Shown here in pieces: positions 24,921-34,330 of a stretch of DNA of 41,164 nt. The translations under genes were made by a program, and so were the position numbers. The number at the start of each line of letters is the position of its first letter. Position 1 is the first letter of the stretch. Below the pieces are notes generated by a model. The model saw only the letters and a program-made list of their open reading frames with translations. It was not told the DNA's origin and did no database searches. The DNA lies in contig JAFYFJ010000065.1 of NCBI GenBank assembly GCA_017543835.1, positions 1 to 41,164 of the forward strand, in the 5' to 3' direction. This stretch comes from Alphaproteobacteria bacterium. GTDB taxonomy: Bacteria; Pseudomonadota; Alphaproteobacteria; RF32; CAG-239.

Positions 24921-27900
24921 TCAGAAGTGATACTTAAAGTCTAAGTTTGCGTTGGTGTGGGTTGTGCCGTCAATGTAAGAGGCAATTGCACCCATCAGCG
25001 AGAAGTCACTGCCGAAGTTGTAGTCAAAGCCGGCACGAACAACCACACGCTGATTCTTGCGCCGCTCATCGCGGATTTTGAAACTGCCGTTCATGCCCTG
25101 CATTTCAAGCTCGGTCGTGTATGGGTCGGCAAATTCGTGATAAGCCGCAACCCCCGCCCGCATCTGCAACTTGTGATTCGTGCCGAGCGTGATGTTTTTG
25201 TTGGCATAGAGTCCGAGTCCCGCCTCAACCGAATAATTGTTCTGCGACTTGATGCTGAGGGCAAACGGCGCACCATCTTCGTGACCTTTGACGTGGTAGC
25301 CGAGCATATTAAATTCTGCCGCCGGCGATAAACTCCAACCGCCCATATCTATCGGGTAGCGCGTTTCGTTCATCAGGCCCATCATGCGCTTTTCGACCGT
25401 GCCGTCGTAGGTGTGGTTGTAGCCGTTGCGGTCGTATGTGCCGTAAGCGTAACCGAAGCGCGGCGCCGTGATGAACTTAAAGCCGTAGCGGTTGTAGCCG
25501 AACGGAACGGACATTTGGAACGTTTCGTCTTTGCGCGAGTTGTTGTCGTGACGGTCGCGGCTGTTGACATTAGATAATGCCAAACTTAAGCCGACCGATT
25601 TGCGCCCGATACGCGTGTTGTAGAGTGCATAGCGCGCGTTTGAGCCCATACCGCTCTCAAAGTAGAACGGCGCAATACTGCCCGAAGTCGTCAAGTGGGC
25701 GGATTTGTCGTTGAACAGCTTGTCGTTGACATCGGCATTGAGCTCGCGCATCATCGTCATATCTTCAAAATTGAAGCGGTTGAACACATCGTCGGCGGTG
25801 AGGGCGTTAACCGCGGCGTTCAGCGCAACGAGCGAGTCTTTTTCTTTGAGCAGGTTAAAGAGTTCTTCGTTGTTGCCGGCATCGTAATTTTGCTTTAAGA
25901 AGTCTGCCACCGACTGATTTTGCACCACTTCATCAAACGGTTTCATGGTCAAAACGGCATCGGATTCGTTTTGGAGTTCGGCATCAAACAGAGCTGATTG
26001 CGAGAGCAGGTTCAGCCCCGAAACATCGCCGGCATCAATCATATTTTCGACCGTGTAAGTGTCGTCAAAGCCGTCGGTTACGACCTCCGAGCTCATCACC
26101 AAATCACCCGAAAACTCGTTCTCGATTTCAAAATGCGAGGTGTTTGTGGCGATGATGACACCGCCCGTCGACAATGTATCAAGAGAGCGCGACTTCAAGT
26201 TACCGTTTTGGTTAAATGTTGCACCGTTCAGGACAATATAAGGCGAAGCGCCGCAATTTTGCCCGCTACATTCGCCGATACCGGAAATTATAATCGTTCC
26301 CGTATTGGTGACGGCAACTTTAGAACCTTCGGCATAGATACCGTAATTGTTCTCCGAGGCACCGGATATATCAATCGTGCCGGCATTTGTAACCTTGAGG
26401 TTGTCGACATTTTCGGCATAAATTCCGTAAGCTGTATTGCTGCCGGATTTTTCGATTGTAATTGTGCTTCCGCTTGTATTGGTATAAGCGCCTGCCGTAT
26501 CGGCATAGATACCGTATATTGTGCCGGTTGTTTGTCCGTTTATGATTATTGTGCCGTTATTGGAACCGTTTTTGACACCGATGGGATTGTTGCTGTCGGA
26601 GATGGCTATTGTGCCGTAATTGTTACCTTTTTCTACACCGGTGGCCGTATTTGCGGCGCCGAATATTTCTATTGTGCTACCTTTGGCATTGGTGCCGTTT
26701 TTGATACCGACGGATTTTTGACCGCCGGATATGGAAATTCGATTCCTGTTCTCGCCACCATCCATACCGGTTGCCGATGTTGTGATATCTTCCAACGTAA
26801 TTGTGCCGCTATTATTGCTTTCCGAACTGTAAGAACCGGACATTCCGATTGCCGTGGATGCACCGTCTATCGTAATCTTATTTGTATTTATAACGGTAGA
26901 GCCCTCCATACCCGTAACTTTGCCGGTGTTGTTTTGCATCTTAATCGTGCCGCTGTTTTCCGCCGTTCCCTGATATGAATATATGCCGTATATATTACCG
27001 CTTTGATTGTTATTCATTTCTACGGTTCCGATGTTTGCAACGCTTTTATCCGAATATATGCCGTATATACTCTTACTTGAGCCGACATTGTTGTTTCCGT
27101 TTAACGTTACGGTTCCGGCATTAGAGGCATCTTGAGTTCCCAAATTACCGTTAGATACCTTAATTCCCGCTATTTCGCCGTTAGATGCGTTGAGCGTGTT
27201 GTTATTTAAGGTGATGGTTGCACTGGCAGCATTTTGAGCCGTGCCTTGTGCCAAGAACATACCCGTTAAGGTGTTGCCGGAAGTTTTGTTGCTGATTTCT
27301 ATCGAGCCGTTGTTGATTAGCTGACCATCCGGACCATTACTGTTGGCCATGTGCATACCGTATCGATAGTTTGCGCCTACACTATGTGTATCCGTGATAG
27401 TGCCATAATTTTCCAATGTTCCGCTCGTTGCCTGCATACCATAAAAAGAACCGGTTCTATTTCCTGCGTCAATGGTTGTTCCTTGAGGATTGATATTTCT
27501 GTTTGATTCACATCTGCCGCTAACCAGGTCGTAACCGTCTTCGCATTCTTCGCATCCGCCGTAATAAGGTGTATCCGGTGTTCCGATAACAACGCATGTC
27601 GGTGTTGTCGGTGTAGGGGTCAGGCAGTGCATGGCTTCTAATTGCTTTCCTTTTGTTTCGCAATAGCCGGCCGTGTTGGCAACACATTCACCGCTGTCAT
27701 CATTATAGGCCAAATTATTATCCGTGCATTCTGTGCACTTCCATTCTCCGCTTACACAACTTAATGTTTTGCAATAACCCGGTTTGTCCGGCTGCGGGTC
27801 GGTGCACTCTGTCGGGTCGTCAGCTACGCATTTGTCTCCATCAGGATGATATCCTGTTGCGCAGGTTTCGCATTGTTCTCCCTCATAGCCATCTTCACAA

Positions 27901-30900
27901 ATGAGGCAACTGAGATAATATGTTTTATTATTTACAATACACGGTTCCGAGTCGTATGCCGGAGAAAGACAATGCATTTCCGTATCTGCTTTGTACCCCT
28001 CATTGTGACAATAATCTTCGGTATTGGCGACACATCTTCCCTCCGAAATATGATGAGATGTTCTCAGGGACCATAAACATGCGGTGCATTGCTTGGAGCC
28101 GTCGGCGCATGCTTCGGTTGTGGCGCAGTCAGGCGCGGTTTCCGTTGCTCCGTAAGGACATATCTTGGTGCCTTGTTCGACGCATTTGCCGTTGACAAGG
28201 TCGTAGCCGTCTTGACAAGAACTACATTGCTTGAAATAATTGGTGCCGTCGGCAATACAAGGTGTGCCGGTCGGTGTTTGACAATGCAGTGCTTCTGTTG
28301 TTTCATAACCGGCCTCTAAGCAGTAAGCTGTCGTGTTGATAATACATTCTCCCGGTTTTCCTGCTTCGGTGTGAGCTGTTGTCGGAACACAAGCATCGCA
28401 TTTCCACGAGCCGTCATTGCATTGCGTGCTGTGTGCACAATATGTTGAAGCCGGTTGTTCGGTATAAGGACATTCCGTTTCACCTCCGCTCAGAACGCAT
28501 TTGCCGTTAACAAGGTCGTAGCCGCTTTGGCAAGTGCTGCATTGGTTGTAATAATTGGTGCCGTCGGCAAAACAAGCCGTGCCGGCCGGTGTTTGACAAT
28601 GCAATGCTTCTTTTGTTTCATAACCGGCGCTTAAGCAGTAGTCCACCGTGTTGATGATACATTCTCCCGGTTTCCCTGCTTCGGCGTGTGATGTTGTCGG
28701 AATACAGCCGTCGCATTTCCACGAGCCGTCGTCACATTCTGTTGCGTGAGTGCAATAGTCTAAATTCAGAGAATCCGCTTCATACGGGCACATCTTTGTT
28801 GTATCGGCTACGCATGTGTCTCCGTCTTTGTGTGTGCCTTGCGGACAGCAAAAGGCCTTGCCGGTATATTCCGGATTGGTGTTTCCGGAAGAGGTTGTGC
28901 ACATTTTGTTTGCGCTGGTTGCACTCGGGCAAACTTCCCAGTGATTCACGATTGCATCGTATTGGCATGAATCATAGACACACGTTCCGTTGTTGAAGTA
29001 ATAACCGCTATAAACAAGGCAGGCCGTGCACTTCTTTTTGGTAGAATCGGTCGGGCAATAATTATAAATTGAGCACCCCGTCACATTATCGGTTGAATAG
29101 CCCTCGCAAGCGTCCGGCTCAACACAGGAGTCACCGCTGATTATTGCGGTTTGGGAAGCACAAGAACAGCGACCGTCGGCATCCGGCACGGATTTGAAGC
29201 CCTTTGAGGTGTTGCATTGTTCACATTTCTTTTTGCTTGTATCGGTCGGACAATAGTCATACATTGAGCATCCTGTTACATCGACGCTCGAATAATCCTC
29301 GCAAGTTTCGGTTTCAACGCAAGCACCGTCTCTGATTACTGCGGTTTCGGAAGCGCAAGAGCAAGAGCCGTCGGCATTCGGCGTGTATTTGAAGCCCTTA
29401 GAAGTGTTGCATTGTTCGCACTTCTTTTTGCTCGAATCGGTTGGGCAGTAATTGTATTTATAGCATCCCGTCACATCGGAGGTCGAATAGTCCTCGCAAG
29501 TATCCGGCTCAACACAGGTATCGCCGATGATTTCTGCGGTTTCGGAAACGCACGAGCAAGAGCCGTCGGCATTCGGCGTGTATTTGAAGCCCTTTGAGGT
29601 GTTGCATTGACGACATTTCTTTTTGCTTGAATCAGACGGACAATAGTCATAACCGTAACAGCCCGGAACATCGGCGGTCGAATAATCGTCGCAAGATTCA
29701 ACGCAGACACCGTCGATAATTCGTGCGGTTTCGGAAGAACAAGAGCAAGAGCCGTCGGCATTCGGCGTATACTTAAACCCTTTGCTGACATCGCATTGAT
29801 TACATTTCTTTTTGCTTGCGTCGGACGGACAATAAATGTAATTATGGCATCCTGTCACATCTGCAGTTGAGTAATCGTCGCAAGTTTCCGGCTCGACACA
29901 GGTGTTGTCGATGATTTGTGCGGAGCTTGAGCTGCATTTGCAGTGACCGTATTCATCCGGGTCTTTGATAAATCCGCGCGAGGTGTTGCAACGGGTGCAT
30001 TTTTTCTTTTCGTAATTAGACGTGCAGTGGTTATAATTTGCGCAGCCGGCCACATCTTCGGTGGAATATTCGTCGCCGCAGTCATCTCCGCCGCTGTCTT
30101 CGACGCAGGTTCTGCCGTCCGGACTTACCGTATAGCCGGTTTCGCAACTTTGGCAGACACCGTTATCTTCTTCCGGATTGGTGTAATAACGGCAATGGTC
30201 GACAAGTCGGGTGCGGTCGACACACTTGAGTAAGCTTGCATCGTATTCGCATTTGGTTTTGTATTGCAGAGCCGGACAAGAAATATATGATGAATAGCCC
30301 GGGCACAGAGAAGATGTGCTGGTGCAGGTGCCGGTAGCTTCGTCTAAAATATATTTGGTGGCGCATTCGGTGCATCGGTCGGCATTGTCTTCAAAGGCGG
30401 TGCAACCGCTTGTGTTGCTGCGTCTGGTGCATTTATGGTAACTCTCGTCAATTTCGCAGACTTCGGAAATATATTCCAAAGTGGCGCACGCCGCCGTCTT
30501 AAAGCCGCTGCCGCACAAAGAGCCGTTGGAAACGCATTTGCCGTCTTTGATACCGTAGCCGGTTTCGCAAGCCGTGCAGATATCTGCTTCCGGTTCAAAC
30601 TCGGTGCATTGAGCGGTGTTTTGACGGCGCGAGCATTTGTGATATTCTTCGCTTAACTCACACTTAGAAGATATATATTGTCCCGTCGGGCAGGCCTCAC
30701 TCGTATAGCCTTCATCCGCGCATTCTTCGTTTAATGTGATGCAGTAACCGCTTTCGTTTAAGATAAATTCTTCGCTGATACAGCTCAGGCATCTGTCGTG
30801 CAACGGGTCAACTTCACCGCAATTGGCGGAATGTTGCCTGATTTTGCACTCTTTCCATATTTCATCTCCGGTCGGGCAGGTTTTGTCGGTCGGATATTCA

Positions 30901-32453
30901 TCTTCGTCACATTCCGCCTTATAACCTTCTTCGCATTGGGCCGGAACGCATTTATATTTCGGATTATCGCCGTTGTAGCAGGTATCGTCTAAAACCCAAC
31001 CGACATTATCGCATTTTTCATCGGTGTATTCGGCCGGACATATATTCGGACTCATACAATCTTCACCGTGCCAACCCTCTCGACACTCGGTGCAGATATC
31101 GGCGTGCGGGTCAAAAGCCGTGCAATTATGGGTGTTTTGTCGGCGTGAACATCTGTGATAGTGCTTGTTTCCGTCATCTAAGTTTTCTTCATACGGGCAA
31201 TAATCGGTATCGGCAACATATTGTGTGTTGATGTTACATTCCTGAAGCGTATAACCTAAGTCCTGACACAAAATCGAAATCAGCTGACAGGTGCCGTCCG
31301 GACCGAAGTTATAACCTTCTTCACATTTGGTGCATTTATAGGTTGCCGGATTATCGCCGCTCTTGCATCTTTCCAAATCGGCACAATGTTCGGTTTCGGT
31401 GCCGGCCGGTATATCGTAGCCGGTGCAATCTTTCGGTTCGCAACCATAATATTCGGTATCGCCCGAAAGGCAGACCTGACCGGTCGGGACCCAACCGTCG
31501 TATTCGACGCAGGCGAGTTTGAAGTTGTCTCCGCATTGATAAGGTTTTGAACAGTCTGAAGAAACCCAGCCCTTTTCGCAGGCATTACATTTATATCTGT
31601 ATTCCGTTCCGCTCAGGCAGGAAGATGTATCCGTGCAGTGCATATTCGGATTATCCATCGGGTTGGTGTTTATGTTGTATCCGAGGCATTTTTGGGCGCG
31701 GCATTTTTTGAGCAACACATCGCCGGAAGTGCAGGTATCGTCGGTTTCTTCATAGCCGACCGGACAGGCCTCGACATAACCCGAGCAGGTGTTGAGCGAA
31801 CATTTGTGCATCACAATATCGCCGGCGCGGCACATTTCTCCGTTCGGGTGATAACCGTCCGGACAAGAAATAACATAGCCCTCGCAGGTATCCGGTGCGC
31901 ATTTATAAAGGGTTTGGTCGCCGATTTGACAAGTATCTTCGGTTGCGTGATAACCGGCCGGACAAACTTGTTGATAGCCGTCGCACTGCGGTTTGCCGCT
32001 TCCGCCGCCGCTACCGCCGCCACCACCGCCGCCGGATGCCGCCGCTATGCCGATACCGCCGGCTACTAAGGCGCCGGTAACAAGCCAGCCGGTTGTTCCC
32101 ATTCCCAAAAATGTTTGCGAACTGCCGGAAGCCATTGCCATTCTTTTTTGCGCTAAAGCCCGACGCGCGATACAACGTGCGTTGCGGTTGGCCCCGTATT
32201 GCAACAATGTTTGATAGGCCCGACGGTCACCTTTAGCCAAGGCAATACACAAGGCCGTGTTTCCCGAGCTATCTTCGTTATCAATCGAAGAGCCGAGATA
32301 ACGTAAAGCCGTATAGTCCAGATTTTTGGCGTATGAATATACCTGTTGCGCCGGAATAGAAGCAGAAGCTTGCGCACCGAGAGCGACCATTATTGCCGCA
32401 ACAAAAAGACAGCAAGCTTTCTTGTATTCAAACAGTTTTCTTAAAGATACCAT
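24921..32453 (-). CDS. Giant ankyrin/cysteine-rich autotransporter (2510 aa)
   Basis: Residues 1-31 are a signal peptide (AIMVALGAQASA). Residues ~42-100 contain ankyrin-like helices (NTALCIALAKGDRRAYQTLL). Residues 115-140 are a Gly/Ala-rich hydrophobic segment, followed by a poly-Gly linker (141-153). Residues ~157-1650 are extremely cysteine-rich, about one in nine, made of several EGF/furin-like repeat types (CPxGY, CxxC, SYHKCTRRSNT, KKKCEQCNTSKGF, GYDLVNGKCV). Residues ~1653-2190 are Gly/Asn/Thr/Ile repeats (GTITI, YGIYAE) expected to form a beta-helix. Residues ~2255-2510 are the autotransporter beta-barrel ending in LDFKYHF with the terminal Phe used for outer-membrane insertion. AGAGGA precedes the ATG. 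Probable surface display of a disulfide-rich stalk; adhesion or host interaction is inferred. Dense disulfides and a hydrophobic segment after the ankyrin part are unusual for type V secretion. Confidence 0.9.
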   Translation of the reverse strand: MVSLRKLFEYKKACCLFVAAIMVALGAQASASIPAQQVYSYAKNLDYTALRYLGSSIDNEDSSGNTALCIALAKGDRRAYQTLLQYGANRNARCIARRALAQKRMAMASGSSQTFLGMGTTGWLVTGALVAGGIGIAAASGGGGGGGSGGGSGKPQCDGYQQVCPAGYHATEDTCQIGDQTLYKCAPDTCEGYVISCPDGYHPNGEMCRAGDIVMHKCSLNTCSGYVEACPVGYEETDDTCTSGDVLLKKCRAQKCLGYNINTNPMDNPNMHCTDTSSCLSGTEYRYKCNACEKGWVSSDCSKPYQCGDNFKLACVEYDGWVPTGQVCLSGDTEYYGCEPKDCTGYDIPAGTETEHCADLERCKSGDNPATYKCTKCEEGYNFGPDGTCQLISILCQDLGYTLQECNINTQYVADTDYCPYEENLDDGNKHYHRCSRRQNTHNCTAFDPHADICTECREGWHGEDCMSPNICPAEYTDEKCDNVGWVLDDTCYNGDNPKYKCVPAQCEEGYKAECDEDEYPTDKTCPTGDEIWKECKIRQHSANCGEVDPLHDRCLSCISEEFILNESGYCITLNEECADEGYTSEACPTGQYISSKCELSEEYHKCSRRQNTAQCTEFEPEADICTACETGYGIKDGKCVSNGSLCGSGFKTAACATLEYISEVCEIDESYHKCTRRSNTSGCTAFEDNADRCTECATKYILDEATGTCTSTSSLCPGYSSYISCPALQYKTKCEYDASLLKCVDRTRLVDHCRYYTNPEEDNGVCQSCETGYTVSPDGRTCVEDSGGDDCGDEYSTEDVAGCANYNHCTSNYEKKKCTRCNTSRGFIKDPDEYGHCKCSSSSAQIIDNTCVEPETCDDYSTADVTGCHNYIYCPSDASKKKCNQCDVSKGFKYTPNADGSCSCSSETARIIDGVCVESCDDYSTADVPGCYGYDYCPSDSSKKKCRQCNTSKGFKYTPNADGSCSCVSETAEIIGDTCVEPDTCEDYSTSDVTGCYKYNYCPTDSSKKKCEQCNTSKGFKYTPNADGSCSCASETAVIRDGACVETETCEDYSSVDVTGCSMYDYCPTDTSKKKCEQCNTSKGFKSVPDADGRCSCASQTAIISGDSCVEPDACEGYSTDNVTGCSIYNYCPTDSTKKKCTACLVYSGYYFNNGTCVYDSCQYDAIVNHWEVCPSATSANKMCTTSSGNTNPEYTGKAFCCPQGTHKDGDTCVADTTKMCPYEADSLNLDYCTHATECDDGSWKCDGCIPTTSHAEAGKPGECIINTVDYCLSAGYETKEALHCQTPAGTACFADGTNYYNQCSTCQSGYDLVNGKCVLSGGETECPYTEQPASTYCAHSTQCNDGSWKCDACVPTTAHTEAGKPGECIINTTAYCLEAGYETTEALHCQTPTGTPCIADGTNYFKQCSSCQDGYDLVNGKCVEQGTKICPYGATETAPDCATTEACADGSKQCTACLWSLRTSHHISEGRCVANTEDYCHNEGYKADTEMHCLSPAYDSEPCIVNNKTYYLSCLICEDGYEGEQCETCATGYHPDGDKCVADDPTECTDPQPDKPGYCKTLSCVSGEWKCTECTDNNLAYNDDSGECVANTAGYCETKGKQLEAMHCLTPTPTTPTCVVIGTPDTPYYGGCEECEDGYDLVSGRCESNRNINPQGTTIDAGNRTGSFYGMQATSGTLENYGTITDTHSVGANYRYGMHMANSNGPDGQLINNGSIEISNKTSGNTLTGMFLAQGTAQNAASATITLNNNTLNASNGEIAGIKVSNGNLGTQDASNAGTVTLNGNNNVGSSKSIYGIYSDKSVANIGTVEMNNNQSGNIYGIYSYQGTAENSGTIKMQNNTGKVTGMEGSTVINTNKITIDGASTAIGMSGSYSSESNNSGTITLEDITTSATGMDGGENRNRISISGGQKSVGIKNGTNAKGSTIEIFGAANTATGVEKGNNYGTIAISDSNNPIGVKNGSNNGTIIINGQTTGTIYGIYADTAGAYTNTSGSTITIEKSGSNTAYGIYAENVDNLKVTNAGTIDISGASENNYGIYAEGSKVAVTNTGTIIISGIGECSGQNCGASPYIVLNGATFNQNGNLKSRSLDTLSTGGVIIATNTSHFEIENEFSGDLVMSSEVVTDGFDDTYTVENMIDAGDVSGLNLLSQSALFDAELQNESDAVLTMKPFDEVVQNQSVADFLKQNYDAGNNEELFNLLKEKDSLVALNAAVNALTADDVFNRFNFEDMTMMRELNADVNDKLFNDKSAHLTTSGSIAPFYFESGMGSNARYALYNTRIGRKSVGLSLALSNVNSRDRHDNNSRKDETFQMSVPFGYNRYGFKFITAPRFGYAYGTYDRNGYNHTYDGTVEKRMMGLMNETRYPIDMGGWSLSPAAEFNMLGYHVKGHEDGAPFALSIKSQNNYSVEAGLGLYANKNITLGTNHKLQMRAGVAAYHEFADPYTTELEMQGMNGSFKIRDERRKNQRVVVRAGFDYNFGSDFSLMGAIASYIDGTTHTNANLDFKYHF
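27510..28796 (-). repeat. Four ~105-residue cysteine-rich repeats within the autotransporter
   Basis: Units begin near 28796, 28476, 28164 and 27810. Each runs from a CPY/CTD opening through DGSWKCxxC, GECIIN or ECVAN, AxxHCxTP, to GYDLVNGKCV. The first two copies are close in both protein and DNA; the last two are diverged. The period is about 310-350 bp. Confidence 0.8.
28965..30085 (-). repeat. Six ~64-residue cysteine-rich tandem repeats within the autotransporter
   Basis: Units start near 30080, 29883, 29694, 29503, 29302 and 29113, a period of about 190-200 bp. The consensus is CxDYSTxDVTGC, YxYCPTDSSKKKC, xQCNTSKGFKYTPNADG, SCSCxSETAxI, xCVE. Each full unit has eight cysteines. The middle copies are nearly identical; the first is diverged and the sixth is truncated. 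Confidence 0.88.
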
Positions 32454-32608
32454 TACAGTTCCTCTTGCATTATTGCGTTACGAGTCGTCCGCATAAGACA
32501 ACACTTTTGTTCGAATTTAACATAAGATTGTTAATAAAAAGATAAATTTCGCGTTTGTTTTTAAAAAACCTTGCTCTTGCCGATAATATCGATTGTTAAA
32601 GGCAAAAC

Positions 32609-32635
32609 TTGACGAATTGATTTTTTTGTTATAGA
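32609..32635 (+). promoter_or_regulatory. Candidate promoter for the flavin-reductase-like gene
   Basis: TTGACG (32609-32614) and TATAGA (32630-32635) are spaced by 15 bases, about 31 bases before the ATG at 32667. The spacer is shorter than optimal. The 213-base gap between the divergent autotransporter and this gene holds nothing else I can support. Confidence 0.35.
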
Positions 32636-32666
32636 CTGCTGTAAGTTTTTGGGAGTATCGAAGATT

Positions 32667-33266
32667 ATGGCAAAAGTTTGTTGGAAAGCAGGGACAATGT
32701 TGGCACCGGTGCCGCCGGCGCTTGTTTCTTGCGGCACAATGGATAAACCCAATGTGATGACGGCGGCGTGGACGGGGATTATCTGCAGTGAGCCGACGCT
32801 CGTGTATGTGTCTATTCGGCCGTCGCGTTACAGTAACGAATTGATACGGCAAACCGGCGAATTTGTGATTAATCTGCCGACGGCTAAATTGGCTAAAGCA
32901 GTGGATATGTGCGGCGTAAAGAGCGGTCGCGATGTCAACAAGTTCAAACTTACGGGTATCACGCCGGCAAAGTGTGAAAAAGTCAGTGCGCCGCAAGTGG
33001 CGGAATCTCCGGTTTCGCTTGAGTGCAAGGTCAAAGAAATAACGTCTTTCGGCACGCACGATATGTTTTTGGCCGAAGTGCTTGCCGTTGATGTTGACGA
33101 GGAATATATTAACGGCAGACAGGCACTCGATTTGCAAAAAGCCGGATTATTGGCATACGCACACGGATTTTATTATGGTTTAGGGCGTAAAATCGGCAAA
33201 TTCGGTTGGTCGGTCGAAAAGAAATCAACCAAACGCAAACGTTTGGCTAAGCAACAAAAAAAGTGA
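32667..33266 (+). CDS. Flavin reductase-like FMN-binding split-barrel protein
   Basis: The 199-residue protein (start MAKVCWKAG, chosen over a TTG at 32649) matches the flavoredoxin/flavin-reductase family: a PVPPALVSCGTMDKPNVMTAAWTGIICSEP opening spread over two strands, then VYVSIRPSRYSNELIRQTGEFVINLP, and a late FLAEVLAVDVDEEYI. These elements form the FMN-binding split barrel. The usual role is NAD(P)H-dependent FMN reduction or electron transfer; the actual substrate is unknown. The C-terminus is Lys/Arg-rich (KKSTKRKRLAKQQKK). GGGAG is 11 bases before the ATG. The next gene starts 9 bases after the stop, suggesting co-transcription. Confidence 0.87.
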   Translation: MAKVCWKAGTMLAPVPPALVSCGTMDKPNVMTAAWTGIICSEPTLVYVSIRPSRYSNELIRQTGEFVINLPTAKLAKAVDMCGVKSGRDVNKFKLTGITPAKCEKVSAPQVAESPVSLECKVKEITSFGTHDMFLAEVLAVDVDEEYINGRQALDLQKAGLLAYAHGFYYGLGRKIGKFGWSVEKKSTKRKRLAKQQKK

Positions 33267-33275
33267 GTAAATATT

Positions 33276-34154
33276 ATGGAAAGCAAGCACGCGGATATAA
33301 AAATCAATTATTCCAAAATAAAGGTTTTTGAGGATTTTAATACCGAAAAGCCGGCGTTTCCGCTTGTGCTTTCGATACCGCACAGCGGGACTTATATGCC
33401 ACCGGAGTTTGTGAAGGAAACAACGTGCAGCGTCGAGGTGATGCGCCATAACGAAGATTTGTTGGTTGACGAACTGTTGCAAAAGGCAACAGATTTTGGA
33501 ATTCCGACCATAAAAATGTTGGTAAGCCGCGTGTTTATCGACCTTAACCGTGACCGTTTGGAGCTTGACCCGGCAATGTTCTATAACTACCCGCGCGAAA
33601 AAGACATTATGTTTGACAAGCACTGCCGCGTCGGGATTGGCGTGGTGCACCGCATCAATTATCTGCGTCAGCCGTTGTATAATGCTTTGCTTGATTATCA
33701 CGAAGTGGAAAAACGGCTCAAAAATGTGTATGACGTGTATCATGCGCAATTGCGGAAAATCATTGACCGATGCGTGAAAAAATTCGGTTTTTGCTTGCTT
33801 CTCGATTGTCACTCGATGCCGTCGAAAATTTGCTCGATTATCGACGACCGCTCGGGGATTGATATTTGCTTGGGCAATTTGTTCAGTCAAAGCTGCCCGC
33901 AGGAAATGAGCGACTTTTTGGCCGGTCAGTTTTGGAACAAAAACTATAATGTCGAGTTTAATTGCCCGTATTCGGGTGCGTTTATCACTTTCAACTACTG
34001 CCAGCCGAAAAACAAAGTTCATACTCTGCAGCTCGAGATTAACCGCGCGCTCTATGCCGATGAAGAAAACTTAAGCAAAAACGAGCATTTTGATACGATG
34101 GCTGATGATGTGAGCGAAGCGGTTATCAATTTGGCACAAAGTTTGGTGCGGTAA
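33276..34154 (+). CDS. N-formylglutamate amidohydrolase family protein
   Basis: The 292-residue protein has the FGase signatures: IPHSGTYMP with His36, SRVFIDLNRDR at 84-94, and LDCHSMPSK with Asp177, Cys178 and His179, consistent with the zinc-dependent amidohydrolase fold. A late TLQLEINRALY is also typical. In histidine degradation HutG releases glutamate from N-formylglutamate. No hut genes are nearby, so the true substrate may be another formylated or acylated amino acid. The ribosome site is weak and the gene probably depends on the upstream flavin-reductase-like gene. Confidence 0.87.
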   Translation: MESKHADIKINYSKIKVFEDFNTEKPAFPLVLSIPHSGTYMPPEFVKETTCSVEVMRHNEDLLVDELLQKATDFGIPTIKMLVSRVFIDLNRDRLELDPAMFYNYPREKDIMFDKHCRVGIGVVHRINYLRQPLYNALLDYHEVEKRLKNVYDVYHAQLRKIIDRCVKKFGFCLLLDCHSMPSKICSIIDDRSGIDICLGNLFSQSCPQEMSDFLAGQFWNKNYNVEFNCPYSGAFITFNYCQPKNKVHTLQLEINRALYADEENLSKNEHFDTMADDVSEAVINLAQSLVR

Positions 34155-34168
34155 TTCGAGTGAGCAGT

Positions 34169-34249
34169 ATGAAAAATTTAATCATTTGGGATTTTGACGG
34201 CGTGATTGCTTCAACGGCGGAAGTAAAATCGGCAATCAATGGTGTTTAA
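34169..34249 (+). pseudogene. Truncated 5' stub of a HAD-superfamily hydrolase
   Basis: A 26-codon frame starts 14 bases after the amidohydrolase stop and encodes MKNLIIWDFDGVIASTAEV before ending at a TAA. DFDGV is HAD motif I, including the nucleophile Asp (first D) and the acid/base Asp. Nothing of the remaining ~180 residues of a HAD phosphatase follows in any frame. The stub ends within and after the first copy of an 18-bp direct repeat, so the rest was probably lost by rearrangement. Confidence 0.6.
34213..34230. repeat. 18-bp direct repeat, left copy
   Basis: AACGGCGGAAGTAAAATC is identical to 35022-35039. The two copies are 809 bp apart and bracket the LRR-like gene. Confidence 0.9.
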
Positions 34250-34267
34250 TTACGATATAGAATATAA

Positions 34268-34295
34268 TTGACAAAATTTGAAAATATGCTACAAT
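34268..34295 (+). promoter_or_regulatory. Strong sigma-70-type promoter for the LRR-like gene
   Basis: A perfect TTGACA (34268-34273), a 16-base spacer, and TACAAT (34290-34295). It is the best promoter match in the window and lies just inside the left direct repeat. Confidence 0.75.
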
Positions 34296-34330
34296 CAGAC
34301 TAATTACACAATAAAGAAGGAGAAGCAACA

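Noticed and set aside
25998..26978. 326-codon open frame on the plus strand inside the autotransporter gene
   Set aside because: It is antisense to the beta-helix repeats; low-complexity Gly/Asn/Thr codons on the minus strand leave the opposite strand open. No ribosome site or recognisable product.
27510..30085. Regularly spaced repeats considered as a CRISPR array
   Set aside because: Period is 190-350 bp, the repeats are coding and in frame, and there are no short repeats with unique spacers.
31638..32069. 143-codon plus-strand frame opposite the autotransporter N-terminus
   Set aside because: Antisense shadow of the cysteine/glycine-rich coding region; composition is explained by the reverse complement of Cys/Gly codons.
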